Below are positions 24,001 through 34,697 of a stretch of DNA of 64,000 bases, piece by piece. The notes beneath the pieces are model-generated. The model was not told where the DNA came from, did not search any database, and saw only the letters and a list, made by a program, of their open reading frames with translations. The position numbers and the translations under genes are program-made. Source of the DNA: Corylus avellana (lineage: Eukaryota; Streptophyta; Magnoliopsida; Fagales; Betulaceae); assembly GCF_901000735.1 (NCBI RefSeq), contig NC_081550.1, forward strand, positions 5,789,207 through 5,853,206, written 5' to 3'. Numbering within the stretch: position 1 is the stretch's first letter; the number at the start of each line of letters is the position of its first letter.

Positions 24001-27000
24001 ACACTTGGTCTCTTTACACTACTAATGGTGTTTGTGCTCGGAGGTTTCATTGTTTCCAAAGGTTAGAATTCTTCTCTGTTCACTGTTACGAGTATTTTGT
24101 CATCAAAGTAATTTGTTGCCTATACCCATCTAATACCAGGATTGTTGTGAATCTTGAGAAGATTACATTGAAAAATTTCTATATAATTTCATATGTTCTA
24201 AGATATTAAATTCTCAACTTGGCACACAGATGACATTGAGTCGTGGATGATATGGGGCTACTACATTTCTCCCATGATGTATGGACAAAATGCAATTTCT
24301 ATTAATGAGTTTCTTGATGACAGATGGAGCACTGTAAGTTCTTCTGAAGGATAGAAAAACTCTTTATGATCTGCAGTGAATTTTATCATCTCAATTGAAT
24401 TCTCTCCACACTTGTTAAATTCAACTCTGCCCTCAATGATATATGCTTAGTATCTTTGTTATTTCTTTTGTACAGCCTGTGGTCAACTCTAGTCAACCAA
24501 CAGTTGGAAAGGCCCTTCTCAAGGAAAGAGGCTTGTTTACTGAAGCATATTGGTATTGGATTTGTATAGCAGCACTCTTTGGGTTTTCTCTTTTTTTCAA
24601 TTTTCTTTTCATTGCAGCCCTGACATTCTTGAAGCGTAAGTGAATACTTTGCACTTGCTATATTGGTTTTTCATATGGCAATGACATTGAGATCCATGTG
24701 CTGACTTTTTGTGTTTCCTTTCAACTCAATGTCAGCTCTCGGAGATACCAAAGCTGTGATTCTGGATGATGAGTCCGAAAGCAAGCCTAAGCGACAATTG
24801 GAATCCAATTTAGAAGGTTTGTTACACTATACTTTTGTTTTTTTATGCATCATAACTTGGATGTTTGCACTATTCTTGAAGTAGCCTTTGACATAAATGT
24901 TATGGATTATCTATCAAATTCAAAGGTAACAAGAACCAAAGTGTAACACCACATCCTGTTAACACACAATATTGTCCGCTTTTGGCTCCCCCAAACCAGA
25001 CTTCCCAAAAGATCACCTATCCTTGTACTACTCTCACTTAAGCTCGCTTAACTTCAAAGTTCTGATGGGATCATGATCATCACGGCTTTAAAACATGTTG
25101 TTGTCATGAAGAGTGTAAGTATACATATAAGCACATCCACATCTCCATACCCAGGAGATGTGGGACGCCACACAAAGTCTTCACCAACCACATCATGTCT
25201 CTTCACCACTGTTGGGGCATCGAGCATGATATTAGCAAGAAAAGCATTATGTGATAATTATGGCCCGTTCATCACCACTTGCACCATTCTTCATCCATGT
25301 GATCCTGCTGTAGTACTAATTTTACTGAATATGCCTTTACATCTAGGATGCTAGCGCCACCATCACATTAACAACCATTACAGGTATTGATATGCAAGTG
25401 AGAAATGCTCAAGGAACTGCCAGCTCTGTTCAAACTAAACGAGGAATGGTTTTGCCTTTCCAACCCCTTTCACTTGCTTTCAACCATGTGAATTACTATG
25501 TTGATATGCCAGCAGTAAGTCACTTTTTTAGCAGGAATATATATTGAAGTGTTTTTCTTCATATTTAAAGAACAGAAATAATACAAAAAATAAACAATTC
25601 TTTGATGTTTCTTAAGAAAAACTTTGTCTTCTTTTCAGGAAATGAAGAGCCAGGGGGTTGATGAGACCCGACTGCAGCTGCTGCGAGACATTAGTGGAGC
25701 TTTCCAACCTGGTATATTGACAGCATTAGTTGGTGTCAGTGGTGCTGGAAAGACTACCTTAATGGATGTCTTAGCAGGAAGAAAGACTAGTGGATATATT
25801 GAAGGAAGTATTAGCATCTCTGGTTACCCAAAGAACCAAGCCACATTTGCTAGGGTCAGCGGTTATTGTGAACAAAATGACATCCATTCCCCGTATGTTA
25901 CTGTCTATGAATCTCTGGTATACTCTGCCTGGCTGCGTCTTGCTTTGGATGTAAAGAAAGAAACACGAAAGGCATGTTTGTCAAACTGATTATCATATTA
26001 CTCTATAGTTTGTTTTGAATATGAGAAACTGAATCAGATGGACAATAAAGTTGATAGGTGATTTTCTTGATTCTTATAGATGTTTGTCGATGAAGTTATG
26101 GAGTTGGTTGAGCTTAACTCATTGAGGAATGCTCTAGTTGGACTTCCAGGAATTGATGGTCTTTCAACTGAGCAGAGAAAGAGGGTCACCATTGCCGTGG
26201 AGTTGGTTGCTAACCCCTCCATCATCTTTATGGATGAGCCTACGTCAGGCCTTGATGCTAGAGCTGCTGCTATAGTCATGCGTACCGTAAGAAACACGGT
26301 GGATACAGGACGAACTGTTGTTTGCACAATTCACCAACCGAGCATGGACATATTTGAATCATTTGATGAGGTATGGTTTATTTAGCTTGTTCAATCCATT
26401 ATATGTTCTTGTATGCTGTTACATCATTTCATGTGTTCATATTGTCTTATGATTGCAGCTCTTCTTGATGAAAAGGGGAGGACAAGCAATTTATGCCGGA
26501 CCTCTTGGTCTCCATTCTCACAAACTTGTTGAATACTTTGAGGTGAGTTCCCATTTTTCTTGCATGCTTGATTCCAGTTGTTCTTGTTGTATAGTCAAGA
26601 AATCTTTTGACACCAAATTCCATAAAACACTTGGCTGAACTTCTTTCCAACATGTTTTTGTTGAAGCTTCCAGCAGTCTATTGTCATACTATTGCTAGTT
26701 CTAGTTGCATTATCGATGTTGGATCCCTTTAATGAGAAACTCCTTTTCTTGAATTAGATTGTTCAATTCAGACTATTCTTGACAATTTTTAAGGATTATG
26801 AAGCTTGTTCTCCAAATTTTCTAAGCACAAGTTTGACTAATATTAAGAATTTTTTCCAGGCTATCCCAGGGGTTCCCAAGATCAAAGAAGGATACAATCC
26901 TGCTACCTGGATGTTAGAGGTCAGTTCTACTGCAGTTGAGGCTCAACTTGACATTGATTTTGCAGAAGTTTATGCCAACTCTGACCTTTACCGGTGAGTA

Positions 27001-28628
27001 ATATGAGGATTTTGTTTGTTTTATTCTCTCTTCTATAGCTAACCTGTCTGCATCTGTACTAATTTGTCACTGAATTTTTCTTTTCAAATCTTCAGGAGAA
27101 ATCAGGAACTTATCAAGGAGCTAAGCACTCCCCAACCAGGTTCCCAGGATCTTTACTTCCGCACACAGTACTCTCAAAGCTTTATAACTCAGTGCAAGGC
27201 TTGTTTCTGGAAGCAGCATTGGTCATACTGGAGAAACTCAGAGTACAATGCAATTCGATTTTTCATGACGATTGTTATTGGTATTCTTTTTGGTGTTATC
27301 TTCTGGAGCAAAGGAGACAAGATGTAAGTCTAAAATTTTTCATACTAAATTTCATTTCCTTTTGTTTCTATGAGTTTATGCCCCGTCTAAATTCACTTCT
27401 AAGAGTATGTTTTCTGTTTTGGGAATCAAAATAGAAACAATTATTAAATCACTGCTTATCCCAAAAGCTTAAGCTTATAAGAATGGTTACGTTTGATCAT
27501 TTAATTAATATTCTAACAATAATATCGTACTTCTTGTTTCTTACCGGCAATTTGGGTACTTATATGAAATCTTTTGCATCTTATTTTGTCAATAGACACA
27601 AACAGCAAGACCTGACTAATCTATTGGGAGCTGCATATGCTGCTGTTTTTTTCCTTGGAGGTACCAATGCTTCTGCTGTGCAATCTGTGGTGGCAGTAGA
27701 GAGAACTGTCTTTTACCGTGAAAGAGCAGCTGGAATGTACTCAGAGTTGCCTTATGCATTTGCTCAGGTAAGAGATTGGAAGTTGTTCTGAGTTAATCAA
27801 ATATTTTGTTCTCTTGAAAGAATATATAAATGCATTCTGTATATATTCTGATGGGCAACATTTTTGCTGCAGGTGGCTATTGAGACAATTTATGTTGCAA
27901 TTCAAACGTTTGTGTATTCTCTTCTTCTATACTCAATGATTGGATTCCACTGGAAGCTGGAAAAGTTCTTGTATTTCTACTACTTCATGTTCATGTGCTT
28001 TACATACTTCTCAATGTATGGGATGATGGTTGTTGCACTCACTCCGGGCCATCAAATTGCTTCAATTGTCATGTCCTTTTTCTTGAACTTTTGGAACTTG
28101 TTCTCTGGTTTCCTCATCCCTAGGCCGGTACGTAATTTCAAAACCAAATCTTATTTTCATTGTCGTCATGCACGACAAAATCAAACCATCCACATCGGAA
28201 CAATAGAAACAGAAACGTTATTCGAACTCCTTTTACACTTTCAAGTGCTTACTCTCTAATGTGGTAGTTGTTAATTATGTCAACTTTCTAATTAGTTTTG
28301 AAATAGTCTTTCATTGTTACTGCAATTAATCATGATAGTTCATGCTTTGTCACTGCAGATGATCCCCATATGGTGGAGGTGGTACTACTGGGCTTCCCCA
28401 GTTGCTTGGACAATCTATGGAATTTTCGCATCTCAAGTTGGTGACAAGAAGAATTTACTTGAAATTCCTGGTTCAGAACCAAAGGCTGTAGATGAATTCC
28501 TTAAGGACTACATGGGTTTTGACCATGACTTTCTTGTCCCTGTAGTCTTTGCCCATATTGGTTGGGTGGTCCTCTTCTTCTTTGTCTTTGCCTATGGCAT
28601 CAAATTCCTTAACTTCCAAAGGAGATGA
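18637..28628 (+). CDS. Full-size ABCG/PDR transporter, copy A
   Basis: Pleiotropic-drug-resistance ABC transporter, a plasma-membrane pump type exporting terpenoids, hormones or xenobiotics; the substrate cannot be read here. Exons: 18637-18995, 19680-19800, 19884-19972, 20141-20225, 21532-21822, 21897-21987, 22473-23373, 23901-24061, 24230-24333, 24476-24635, 24736-24816, 25384-25514, 25639-25971, 26080-26370, 26459-26542, 26860-26993, 27096-27323, 27596-27767, 27873-28127, 28359-28628. All join in phase to 1,446 residues, a normal PDR length. Layout is (NBD-TMD)x2: Walker [10 protein letters not shown] ~196, signature GISGGQKKR ~334, Walker B ALLMDE ~355; second Walker [10 protein letters not shown] ~890, degenerate LSTEQRKR ~997, [10 protein letters not shown] ~1019. 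It resembles the PDR2/PDR3, ABCG34/ABCG39-like group. Exons 2-4 recur after a gap at 20585-20705, 20789-20877, 21058-21142; only one set can be used. Confidence 0.93.
20259..20358. other. Assembly gap, 100 N
   Basis: Exactly 100 N in intron 4 of PDR copy A. The sequence after it repeats the sequence before it, so real missing DNA need not be present. Confidence 0.99.
20359..21175 (+). repeat. Repeat of 19454-20258 across the gap, probably a false duplication
   Basis: This 817-bp block repeats 805 bp upstream of the gap. The only clear difference is an ATT microsatellite longer by 12 bp (near 21010 versus 20107). It re-presents exons 2, 3 and 4. Identity far above that between the PDR copies, and abutment on a 100-N gap, point to overlapping contig ends. 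Confidence 0.85.
23412..23813. mobile_element. Mutator-type MITE in PDR intron 7 (copy A)
   Basis: A 402-bp element with terminal inverted repeats (AAAATTTCACTTAC at the left, GTAAGTGAAGTTTT at the right) is flanked by a perfect 9-bp duplication TTAGCTTTT at 23403-23411 and 23814-23822. The same insertion is in copy B at 53864-54271, so it predates the segmental duplication. Confidence 0.85.
24942..25230 (-). mobile_element. Cassandra-type TRIM LTR with 5S rRNA-like domain, in PDR intron 11
   Basis: On the minus strand the LTR end reads GGTGTTACA at 24942. About 24998-25085 is a degenerate 5S rRNA-like segment: GATCCCATCAGAACTTTG, AGTTAAGCGAGCTTAAG, GAGAGTAGTACAAGGAT. GAGCCAAAAGCGGACAATAT and GTGGCGTCCCACATC are further characteristic parts. 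Cassandra elements are short non-coding retrotransposons whose LTRs carry 5S sequence with pol III promoter boxes. No second LTR is seen, so it is a solo or truncated copy. The start (about 25230 or beyond) is approximate. Confidence 0.82.
25972..26079 (+). other. GC-AG intron 13 of PDR copy A
   Basis: The donor reads AG|GCATGT rather than GT, and the acceptor TTATAG. The flanking exons join in phase between KETRK and MFVDEV, as conserved in the family. The same GC donor is present in copy B at 56475. Confidence 0.85.
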
Positions 28629-28754
28629 GGAACTTTCTTGTGCACCACAGAAGCTTTTTTTTTTTTTTTTTTTTGTAAAAAAAATTTAATGAGTGCACCA
28701 TGGAAGCCTTAGAATGTAGAGATTTACTGATAGATATATAGTTGAGTCTAGATG
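28629..28754 (+). other. PDR copy A 3' UTR region
   Basis: It follows the TGA and contains a long T-run (28657-28675). The equivalent sequence lies after copy B. No distinct polyadenylation signal could be fixed. Confidence 0.4.
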
Positions 28755-28925
28755 GAAAATGCTAGGCTTACAAACATATTTTACAAAAAAAACTTTTACG
28801 AAGTGATGTGGTACAATACGATTGAGTTTCTCAAAATTTGAATTTATCTCATATCCAATCATATTGTGCCATATCAATTTGTAAATTTTTTTTTATAAAA
28901 TTTGTTTGTAAGCCTAGTATTCCTT
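28755..28925. mobile_element. Short MITE downstream of PDR copy A
   Basis: The terminal inverted repeats are AATGCTAGGCTTACAAACA and TGTTTGTAAGCCTAGTATT; it is about 170 bp with no coding capacity. The same insertion is at 59261-59430. The TTACAAACA terminal motif resembles that of the Mutator-like element at 16282, suggesting a related family. Confidence 0.75.
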
Positions 28926-30045
28926 CAAGAAGATAGCCAATCATTAGTTTATATATATATATAGGCCCCTCCGGGCCTTTTGTACAATATTACGGGTGAT
29001 TCAATATATAATCTTATTTTCAACATGGAATCACAGTATAAGTTCCTAATCACTTTTCCAATTCTTTTCTCTCTCTCTCTCTTTGCCATCTTTTTTCGAC
29101 ATCCTCTCCGGTGCCACAAGTCTTTTTGGCAGTCTAATAGCTCTACTTTCTTTAGATCTTTCTCTTCTACGCATTGTTCAAGGGAAGAAACCCAACTCTA
29201 TCACCTCCTACATGGGGTAGAAGATGCAGTTTTAGGGTGCGTTTGGGATTATGATTTCATAGACAAAAAATGCAATTTTAAACGAAATCACGGAAAATGA
29301 ATTATTCAGTATTGCGTTTTAAAAAAATTGCGATTTGAAAACACAGAAAATCTTAATTGTGTTTTTAAAAATCAAATTTTCTAATGGCACATTTAAAAAA
29401 TGTTATTTTTAAATTGCACTTTTTGAAATCGAAAACTCAAATGGACCCACTTTTGGTTGTTGTGAGGTAATGGCCCAATGAAAGGTTTGGACCAAAATAA
29501 TATGTTTTTCTAGTGCAGCTTTGGGCTCAACCAGTTGGTCCGAGGATGAGATCTTTTAAAAAAAGGTCTACTGCACCTTTGTGACTTTAATTTCCTTCAA
29601 AGAGTCTTTCAAAAAAAAAAAATTTACTTCAAAGAGAGCGAATTTTTGTGCCTCCCAATATGATTATTATTATTATTTATTTTTTATTTTTTTTAAATAT
29701 GTGCCACGTAAACAAAAATGCTTGGAGAGTAACATTTGAGAATGCTGAATAGCATTTCTCTAAAATTAATTAGCGGGTCTAGAACAAGTTTGGATTTCAC
29801 AAATATAAATAAAATGAGTTTGAGATAAAATTTAGAAAATCATTTTCTATTTTCTTTTTAAGAACTTTAAATTACCTTAGGATTAGAATTAGTTGCAATA
29901 GACATTTCCATGCAAAGGGAGGGAGATTTGATTTAGTGACTTCCGCTTTATGAGACGTAATGTCAAGCCGATTAAACTATCCCTTGACTCCTTGAGAGCA
30001 TAAACGAGCCATGTTGGCGATTTTCGGTAGGTTTATATAATCTTA
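28926..30045. other. Duplicated non-coding downstream region
   Basis: Shared with 59431-60939. TTTTCAACATGGAATCACAG (about 29013-29033) resembles a decayed copia LTR end plus tRNA-Met primer site, but no LTR pair or coding region was found. Around 29236-29450 a GTGCGTTTGGGATT-type block with A/T-rich inverted sequence looks like another decayed DNA element. Confidence 0.4.
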
Positions 30046-30285
30046 GGACAAAGTTTTCCTCCAAACTGGGTTGGAGGAATTTCCTTCAACCTACTATATA
30101 AAAGTGACATGTGTCATTTTTTTAATAACATGTGAGATGCACATGAGTTTTTAATAAAAGTTATTCCAATTTTGTCCCTGCTATTGAAAAAATATGTGCA
30201 TTTCACATATTCAAGGGACACAAGTCACTTTTATAAATTAGGTTGAAGGAAATTCCTCCACCCAGTTTAGAAGAAAACTTTGTCC
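30046..30285. mobile_element. Mutator-type MITE (unit A copy)
   Basis: A 240-bp element with inverted ends GGACAAAGTTTTCCTCC and GAAAACTTTGTCC, flanked by ATAATCTTA and ATAATCTTT (8 of 9). In unit B (60940-61188) the 9-bp duplication ATAATCTTA is perfect. The insertion predates the duplication. Confidence 0.82.
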
Positions 30286-30502
30286 ATAATCTTTTATATA
30301 TATATATATATATATATCCCCTCAATACTTATGGAAGGAATATATGTTGGAGGTGCTTTCACACCATCAATTTTGGATCTGAAGTGATATTCTTGGTGGC
30401 ACATCGATTTGGTGATTGAGATAGGTGACTTATTTAGTGACACAAGAAGATATATTTCAGTTTCCAACTCTAATTTCATGACTACAGATAGGCACGTCTC
30501 AC

Positions 30503-30535
<33 letters not shown>

Positions 30536-30769
30536 GGAACATTGAAAAGACAAAAGCTAAGTGTTCACTAGTGACAGACATTCTTGGTGGGTGATGTCTT
30601 TCCTAATTAAATCAGAAAACCTCCCATGGAAAACCAGTCATGAAATTAATACAGAGAAATTAATTAAGAAATCAGAAAATATGTAAAATTCAAAAATAGC
30701 TACTCTAGCTAATTACACCACACGATCAATCGAGCACACCAATCTGGTTTTCTTTATTATTAACTCATC
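30286..30769. other. Duplicated non-coding segment with TA tracts
   Basis: It matches 61189-61739. (TA)n tracts lie at 30295-30318 and 30509-30533. The intervening block around ATGTTGGAGGTGCTTTCACA is single here but duplicated in unit B. No gene recognised. Confidence 0.5.
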
Positions 30770-31023
30770 TTATTTCAAGGTATCTATATTTTTGCTGAGC
30801 TCCTCCAGCTTCTTCATCCTTAGTCTCTCACTTTCACTCACCAGCTGAACAAATTTCATGCAACGTACAAAAAGGAGAAAAAAAAAAAAAACAAATCATG
30901 TTGTTAGATTTGAGTTGCCAATGTTTAATGAAAATGAAGAACTTATATATATATAATTCACCTCCATTAATTTGGTAACTAGTTGAGCTTTTTCCTTGCT
31001 TTTCTCATTGAGAGCCTCAAGGG
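30770..31023 (-). pseudogene. Truncated DUF662/golgin-like gene (unit A)
   Basis: The last exon (30770-30844, encoding SESERLRMKKLEEL-type sequence and the stop) and about 62 bp of the preceding 81-bp exon (30962-31023) are nearly identical to the intact gene at 61740-63551. Homology stops inside the exon and the 5' half of the gene is absent. This marks the right breakpoint of duplication unit A. Confidence 0.9.
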
Positions 31024-31155
31024 ATTGTTAAATGAATTGTGCATATGCACTTTGCCTTTTTTTTAGGGCAAGGGTATCCCAAGTTTCAAGAACTTTGTAA
31101 ATATAATATATAATGTAATGAAATTGATCAGAAGATTTTAATTCCATCATGCAGG

Positions 31156-31462
31156 ATGACAGAAGTCACAGAACAACCATTTCGACCACGGGAGAAGCTT
31201 CTTGAGAAGCAAAAATATTTCCAAAACATCCACAAACACACATACCTCAAAGGACGATTTGATAAGCTAACCTCTGTTGCCATTCCAGTTACTTTGGCGG
31301 CCACTTCATTATTTCTTATTGTGAGTTCTGTTATACTGCTTTATAAATAAAATTAGGCTTGATCCCATTTGCATTGCTAGCGCTAATCTTTAATATATGC
31401 TATGCATTCACCAGGGACGAGGGATCTATAATATGTCACATGGCATTGGAAAGAAAGAATGA
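31156..31462 (+). CDS. Cytochrome c oxidase subunit 7a-like protein
   Basis: Two exons, 31156-31320 and 31415-31462 (GTGAGT...CCAG), join in phase to 70 residues. The N-terminal FRPREKLLEKQKYFQ and HKHTYLKG motifs, a single hydrophobic segment (about residues 38-60) and the C-terminal GRGIYNMSHGIGKKE are characteristic of the small plant COX7a-like inner-membrane protein associated with respiratory complex IV. The start ATG fits the family N-terminus, and AG just upstream (31154) could be the acceptor of a 5' UTR intron. The gene is intact. It lies between the two duplication units and is single-copy here. Confidence 0.85.
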
Positions 31463-32696
31463 GGCAGCTCAGATTTCATTGTTTTTAAGTTCTGGTTTGG
31501 AGTTCTGTTTTCCTGAAGTATCTTGTTACTACTCCCTCTAATAAATGCTAGTTGCAGACTTGTTACTACCAATGGAAATTGGAAATTGGAAATTGATCAT
31601 TATTGGGTTTTTATCTTTTTGTTTTTATATTGCGTGATAATCTCAGGCTCCTACTTCCTGTTTGAAGCCACTTTTCTTTCTTCTCTATTTTTAGCGCGCC
31701 ACTTGTGGTCCGGCTTAATTGTATGCTTTTCTCCAGATTTGATGGACATAATCTTAGTTTCTTGCCAGGGGGGAAAAAAACTTTGCATCTTTTTATATGT
31801 ATGTACTTTTAATTTTCCTATACATTTTTAATACAGCATGCAATTTTCACTTGTATTTTTTTTAATTAATGCATGTGAAAAGGGCAAATAATTTTTTCAA
31901 CTTAATTTAGTGGAAAATTCTGTCTTAAAAAAAAGTGGCATGACTAAAATCTCTTTAGTAAAATATCTTAAAAATACAGGAGTTTATTTTAACTACTAAT
32001 TTGATTTTTTCAATATATTTTACTAAGTAAATTTCTTTAAATCTCAATTAAATGGTTGACATTTTGCCATATCAGGAAACTTCGCTTACTCTCCTTAGAC
32101 CTTTACAATGTTGTTACTAAACTATTAAAAGTTGTAATATCGGTATTCGATGTCATTAGGTTATTTTATTAATTCAAGTGACTAAAAAGTGAAATGTTTT
32201 TTATACCCTTATAAAATTTATAAAAATGCAAATATTCTCTCAATTAAAAAATTACCGCTCATTTAGTTTTGAAGTTGGTTTTTTTAAAAAAAAAAAACAA
32301 AAAAAAACAAAAATTAAACTCAAATTTCTCTCTAACTTGGGTATAATTCTTGAGAGTAGGGCACGTCGTTTTAGTTGTTGTTAATTCAATCTAAGGCACT
32401 TGATTGGGTGGCAATCTGGCTTACCTAAGCTGCCTAATTTAGTTAAAGAAAAATTTTAAAACTGAAGAATAGTACTTCGATCTTCAACTACAAACAAGAA
32501 GAAAAGAGTAAAGGAAATACAATGTCCTGAAGAATATCAGTTCTTGTAACCTTTAATCTTTTTAAGTAAGTTGTAGCCTTTTAATTTTTGTTACAAATAA
32601 TGTAGAGATCTTTTGGTAAGTACATACATCAAGGCTAATTAGGTATAATTGAAGAAAGGCGATGATCAATGTATATGGGATAATAATTATTCAACA
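31463..32696. other. Intergenic region between COX7a-like and BUD31-like genes
   Basis: It includes the presumed COX7a 3' UTR and then AT-rich sequence. Around 32085-32290 an AACTTCGCTTACTC-like block resembles one end of the Mutator-type MITE in PDR intron 7, but its other end was not found. No other gene seen. Confidence 0.5.
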
Positions 32697-32919
32697 ATGC
32701 CCATGATTTTCATTAGGTTTATAAACTGAAGAAATGTGTTGATACAATATATCCTTAATATAAAATAAGAGTTATTCAATTCAATGACTTTTAACTGTAG
32801 GTGGAAGAATGCCCAAGATGTCAATTAGGTTTTTTAATTGAAGAAATATGTTGATGCAGATTATCCTTACATAAATAAGAGTTAATTCAATTCAATGGCA
32901 TTTAGCTGTAGGTGGAAGA
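32697..32919 (+). repeat. Tandem duplication of BUD31 leader including the start codon
   Basis: Two imperfect units of about 111 bp (32697-32808, 32809-32919) lead up to the BUD31 ATG at 32920. Each begins like the gene itself (ATGCCC), and the second begins ATGCCCAAGATG. The second unit creates a short upstream open frame beginning MPK that stops after about ten codons. The extra start codons would be expected to impair translation of a downstream frame. Confidence 0.75.
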
Positions 32920-33558
32920 ATGCCCAAGGTGAAGACCAACCGGATCAAATACCCAGATGGGTGGGAGTTGATTGAGCTTTGAGCCTACTCTTTGTGAACT
33001 AGATGCCAAGATGAGAGAAGGTTGATAACATGTTTGATGCTCTATTATTCTGTACTAGTAAATTTTTTGTTGTGCTTTGTTAAACTTCTTGTGCTAAAGC
33101 TCTAATCTTTTATCACTTTGGCAGCTGAAAGTGACCCAAATGATGGCAAAAGAAAGTGTGAAGCATTCTGGCCTATTTTCAAAATTGCGCATCAAAAGAG
33201 CCGCTACATCTTTGACCTTTACTACAAAAGGAATGAATTATCAAGAGAGCTGTATGAATTCTGCTTGGAACAAGGCTATGCAGACCGCAACCTAATTGCA
33301 AAGTGGAAAAAGGTAAAAACAAGGCAATGTTTTAAGGGCAAGTCCTGTTTGGTCGTTTATAATTAAAAGCTATTATTCATCAACTTTTTCTCTGAACTGC
33401 AGTCGGGATATGAAAGTCTCTGCTGCCTACGTTGCATACAGCCAAGGGATCACAACTTTGGAACAACTTGTGTGTGCCGAGTCCCTGAGCACTTGAGGGA
33501 AGAGGAAGCTATGGAGTGTGTGCATTGTGGATGTGGGGGCTGTGCAAGTGGGGAATGA
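32920..33558 (+). pseudogene. BUD31: BUD31/G10-type splicing factor gene with frameshift in exon 1
   Basis: Exons 32920-33020, 33125-33312 and 33403-33558 encode a BUD31 homolog, a nuclear protein of the spliceosome. Exon 1 begins MPKVKTNRIKYPDGWELIE as in the family; exon 2 contains [21 protein letters not shown]; exon 3 contains the zinc-binding cysteine cluster ([24 protein letters not shown]). Exons 2 and 3 are intact and splice in phase. In exon 1 a 7-bp insertion (repeat of CTTTGAG near 32978) shifts the frame to an immediate TGA; without it the length would be the normal ~145 residues. Duplicated ATG-bearing leader units lie upstream. A sequencing error is the alternative to a pseudogene. 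Confidence 0.85.
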
Positions 33559-34170
33559 GTGGCTATATTCTGTAAACTGTTTGGTATTCAAGGTGCGATT
33601 TGTCCTCTTTGCCTGAGCCTAGCTTTTGCAGCCGTTGTATCTAAACTCTTCGTAGTTGTCAATGCATGAAAAAAACTTATTATGGTAACTTAAATCAATG
33701 GCACTTTAACCTGTGACTGAAATTAAACATGAATGAAGTCTACAGCCGGCTTGACTAATTCATACTCTTACTGTCCAATTCTTTATTAATGGTCAAATTA
33801 ATCTTGTACCAAGCCAGTGTTTCCAAAGGCTGTCTTCATCACTTCCTAATTCCAACTCCCAAGCTATCTGGCGGCCCAGTCCTCTAGAATTTAGGGGGCT
33901 AGAGTTGAGGTAAAACATCCTGAACATGCACTTTGCATTAGGCAGGCTAATTATCTATGTATGCCAACAATGGCAAAGTAAAAGCTGTGTGTGAAAAGTA
34001 ATACTATGGATGCCTAAATCTAGCGTGATTGGGAATATCTTCAATACAGTTGGGGCAAAAAGTGTGAGTTTTTTGCCCACCTAAATGAATGACAAATCAG
34101 CTTGGAGGAAAAAAATAAAATGAGAACAAAACACTTGATTATTTCTTCACACAGCTCCTTCAGCCACCCT
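33559..34170. other. BUD31 3' flank
   Basis: Non-coding; colinear with 2131-2529 plus 13082-13285. The uninterrupted ATGTATGCCAACAATGG near 33955 is the empty target site of the Tat element. Confidence 0.75.
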
Positions 34171-34230
34171 GCCTTTGCCTGTTGCTGCCGCCCACTGCAC
34201 CTCTCTTTCTCTCTCCGTTAGCCCTGTGGG

Positions 34231-34305
34231 GGTGGCCGGCGAGCCACCCTAGGCCATGGGGTGGCGCGGGCCACCCCATGGCCTAGGGGTGGCTCGCCGG
34301 CCACC
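34231..34305. repeat. GC-rich long hairpin
   Basis: Arms 34231-34264 and 34271-34305 are reverse complements with one indel (GGTGGCCGGCGAGCC... and ...GGCTCGCCGGCCACC) around a 6-base loop; pairing extends a few bases further outward. It is a sharp GC island in AT-rich DNA. Confidence 0.85.
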
Positions 34306-34697
34306 CACAGCCCATACGGTGGCCAGCGCCACCCCCACGAGGCCGACGGAGAGAGAGAGAAGGAGGCGGCGAGGCAGCGGCGTATGGCATGGGTGGATCC
34401 GGGCGGCGGCAAGTTAAGGCAGGCGGTGGCTCAGATGTAGGAGGATTAATCTTGTGTTTTGCAAACATATATGTTTCTTGCAATTTTTTTTTAAATTGCT
34501 GAGGTGTCAAACAGTACTGAGTGGATGAGTTTTCTGCCATGACCGTATAGAAGCACCATTCAGTGTGATTTGCTCTTGGTTGGCCTTAGGAGACTTTTTG
34601 AATCTGAAATATGCAAAACCTTGCCTGTCTTCTAACTTCTCTTGATAATTTTCTGCAAAAATCCAAGCCATTGGTATGAATCGCCAACACAAAATAT

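Larger units (their letters stand above)
2084..31023 (+). repeat. Segmental duplication unit A
   Basis: The same order occurs again at 33512-62007: end of BUD31 exon 3, shared flank, inverted-repeat element, PDR upstream region, PDR gene, shared downstream MITEs, DUF662 exons 4 and 3. Similarity starts inside BUD31 exon 3 and ends inside DUF662 exon 3 (31023 corresponds to 62007), so both outer genes are truncated in this unit. Insertions specific to this unit include the gypsy element at 2530-13081, the hAT relic at 14009 and the Mutator-like element at 16282. Confidence 0.88.

Noticed and set aside
24998..25085. A genuine 5S rRNA gene
   Set aside because: The 5S similarity is degenerate and embedded in LTR sequence typical of Cassandra; not a functional rRNA gene.
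25073..25354. 93-codon frame in PDR intron 11 (and 55559-55840)
   Set aside because: It is read across the Cassandra LTR on the non-coding side; the similarity is explained by the element.
28980..29300. 106-codon frame downstream of PDR copy A, with a partner at 59408-59746
   Set aside because: It lies in shared non-coding DNA that looks like a decayed retroelement leader; the reading frame is not kept between copies beyond DNA similarity.
31523..31831. 102-codon frame after the COX7a-like gene
   Set aside because: T-rich, overlaps the likely 3' UTR, no recognisable domain.
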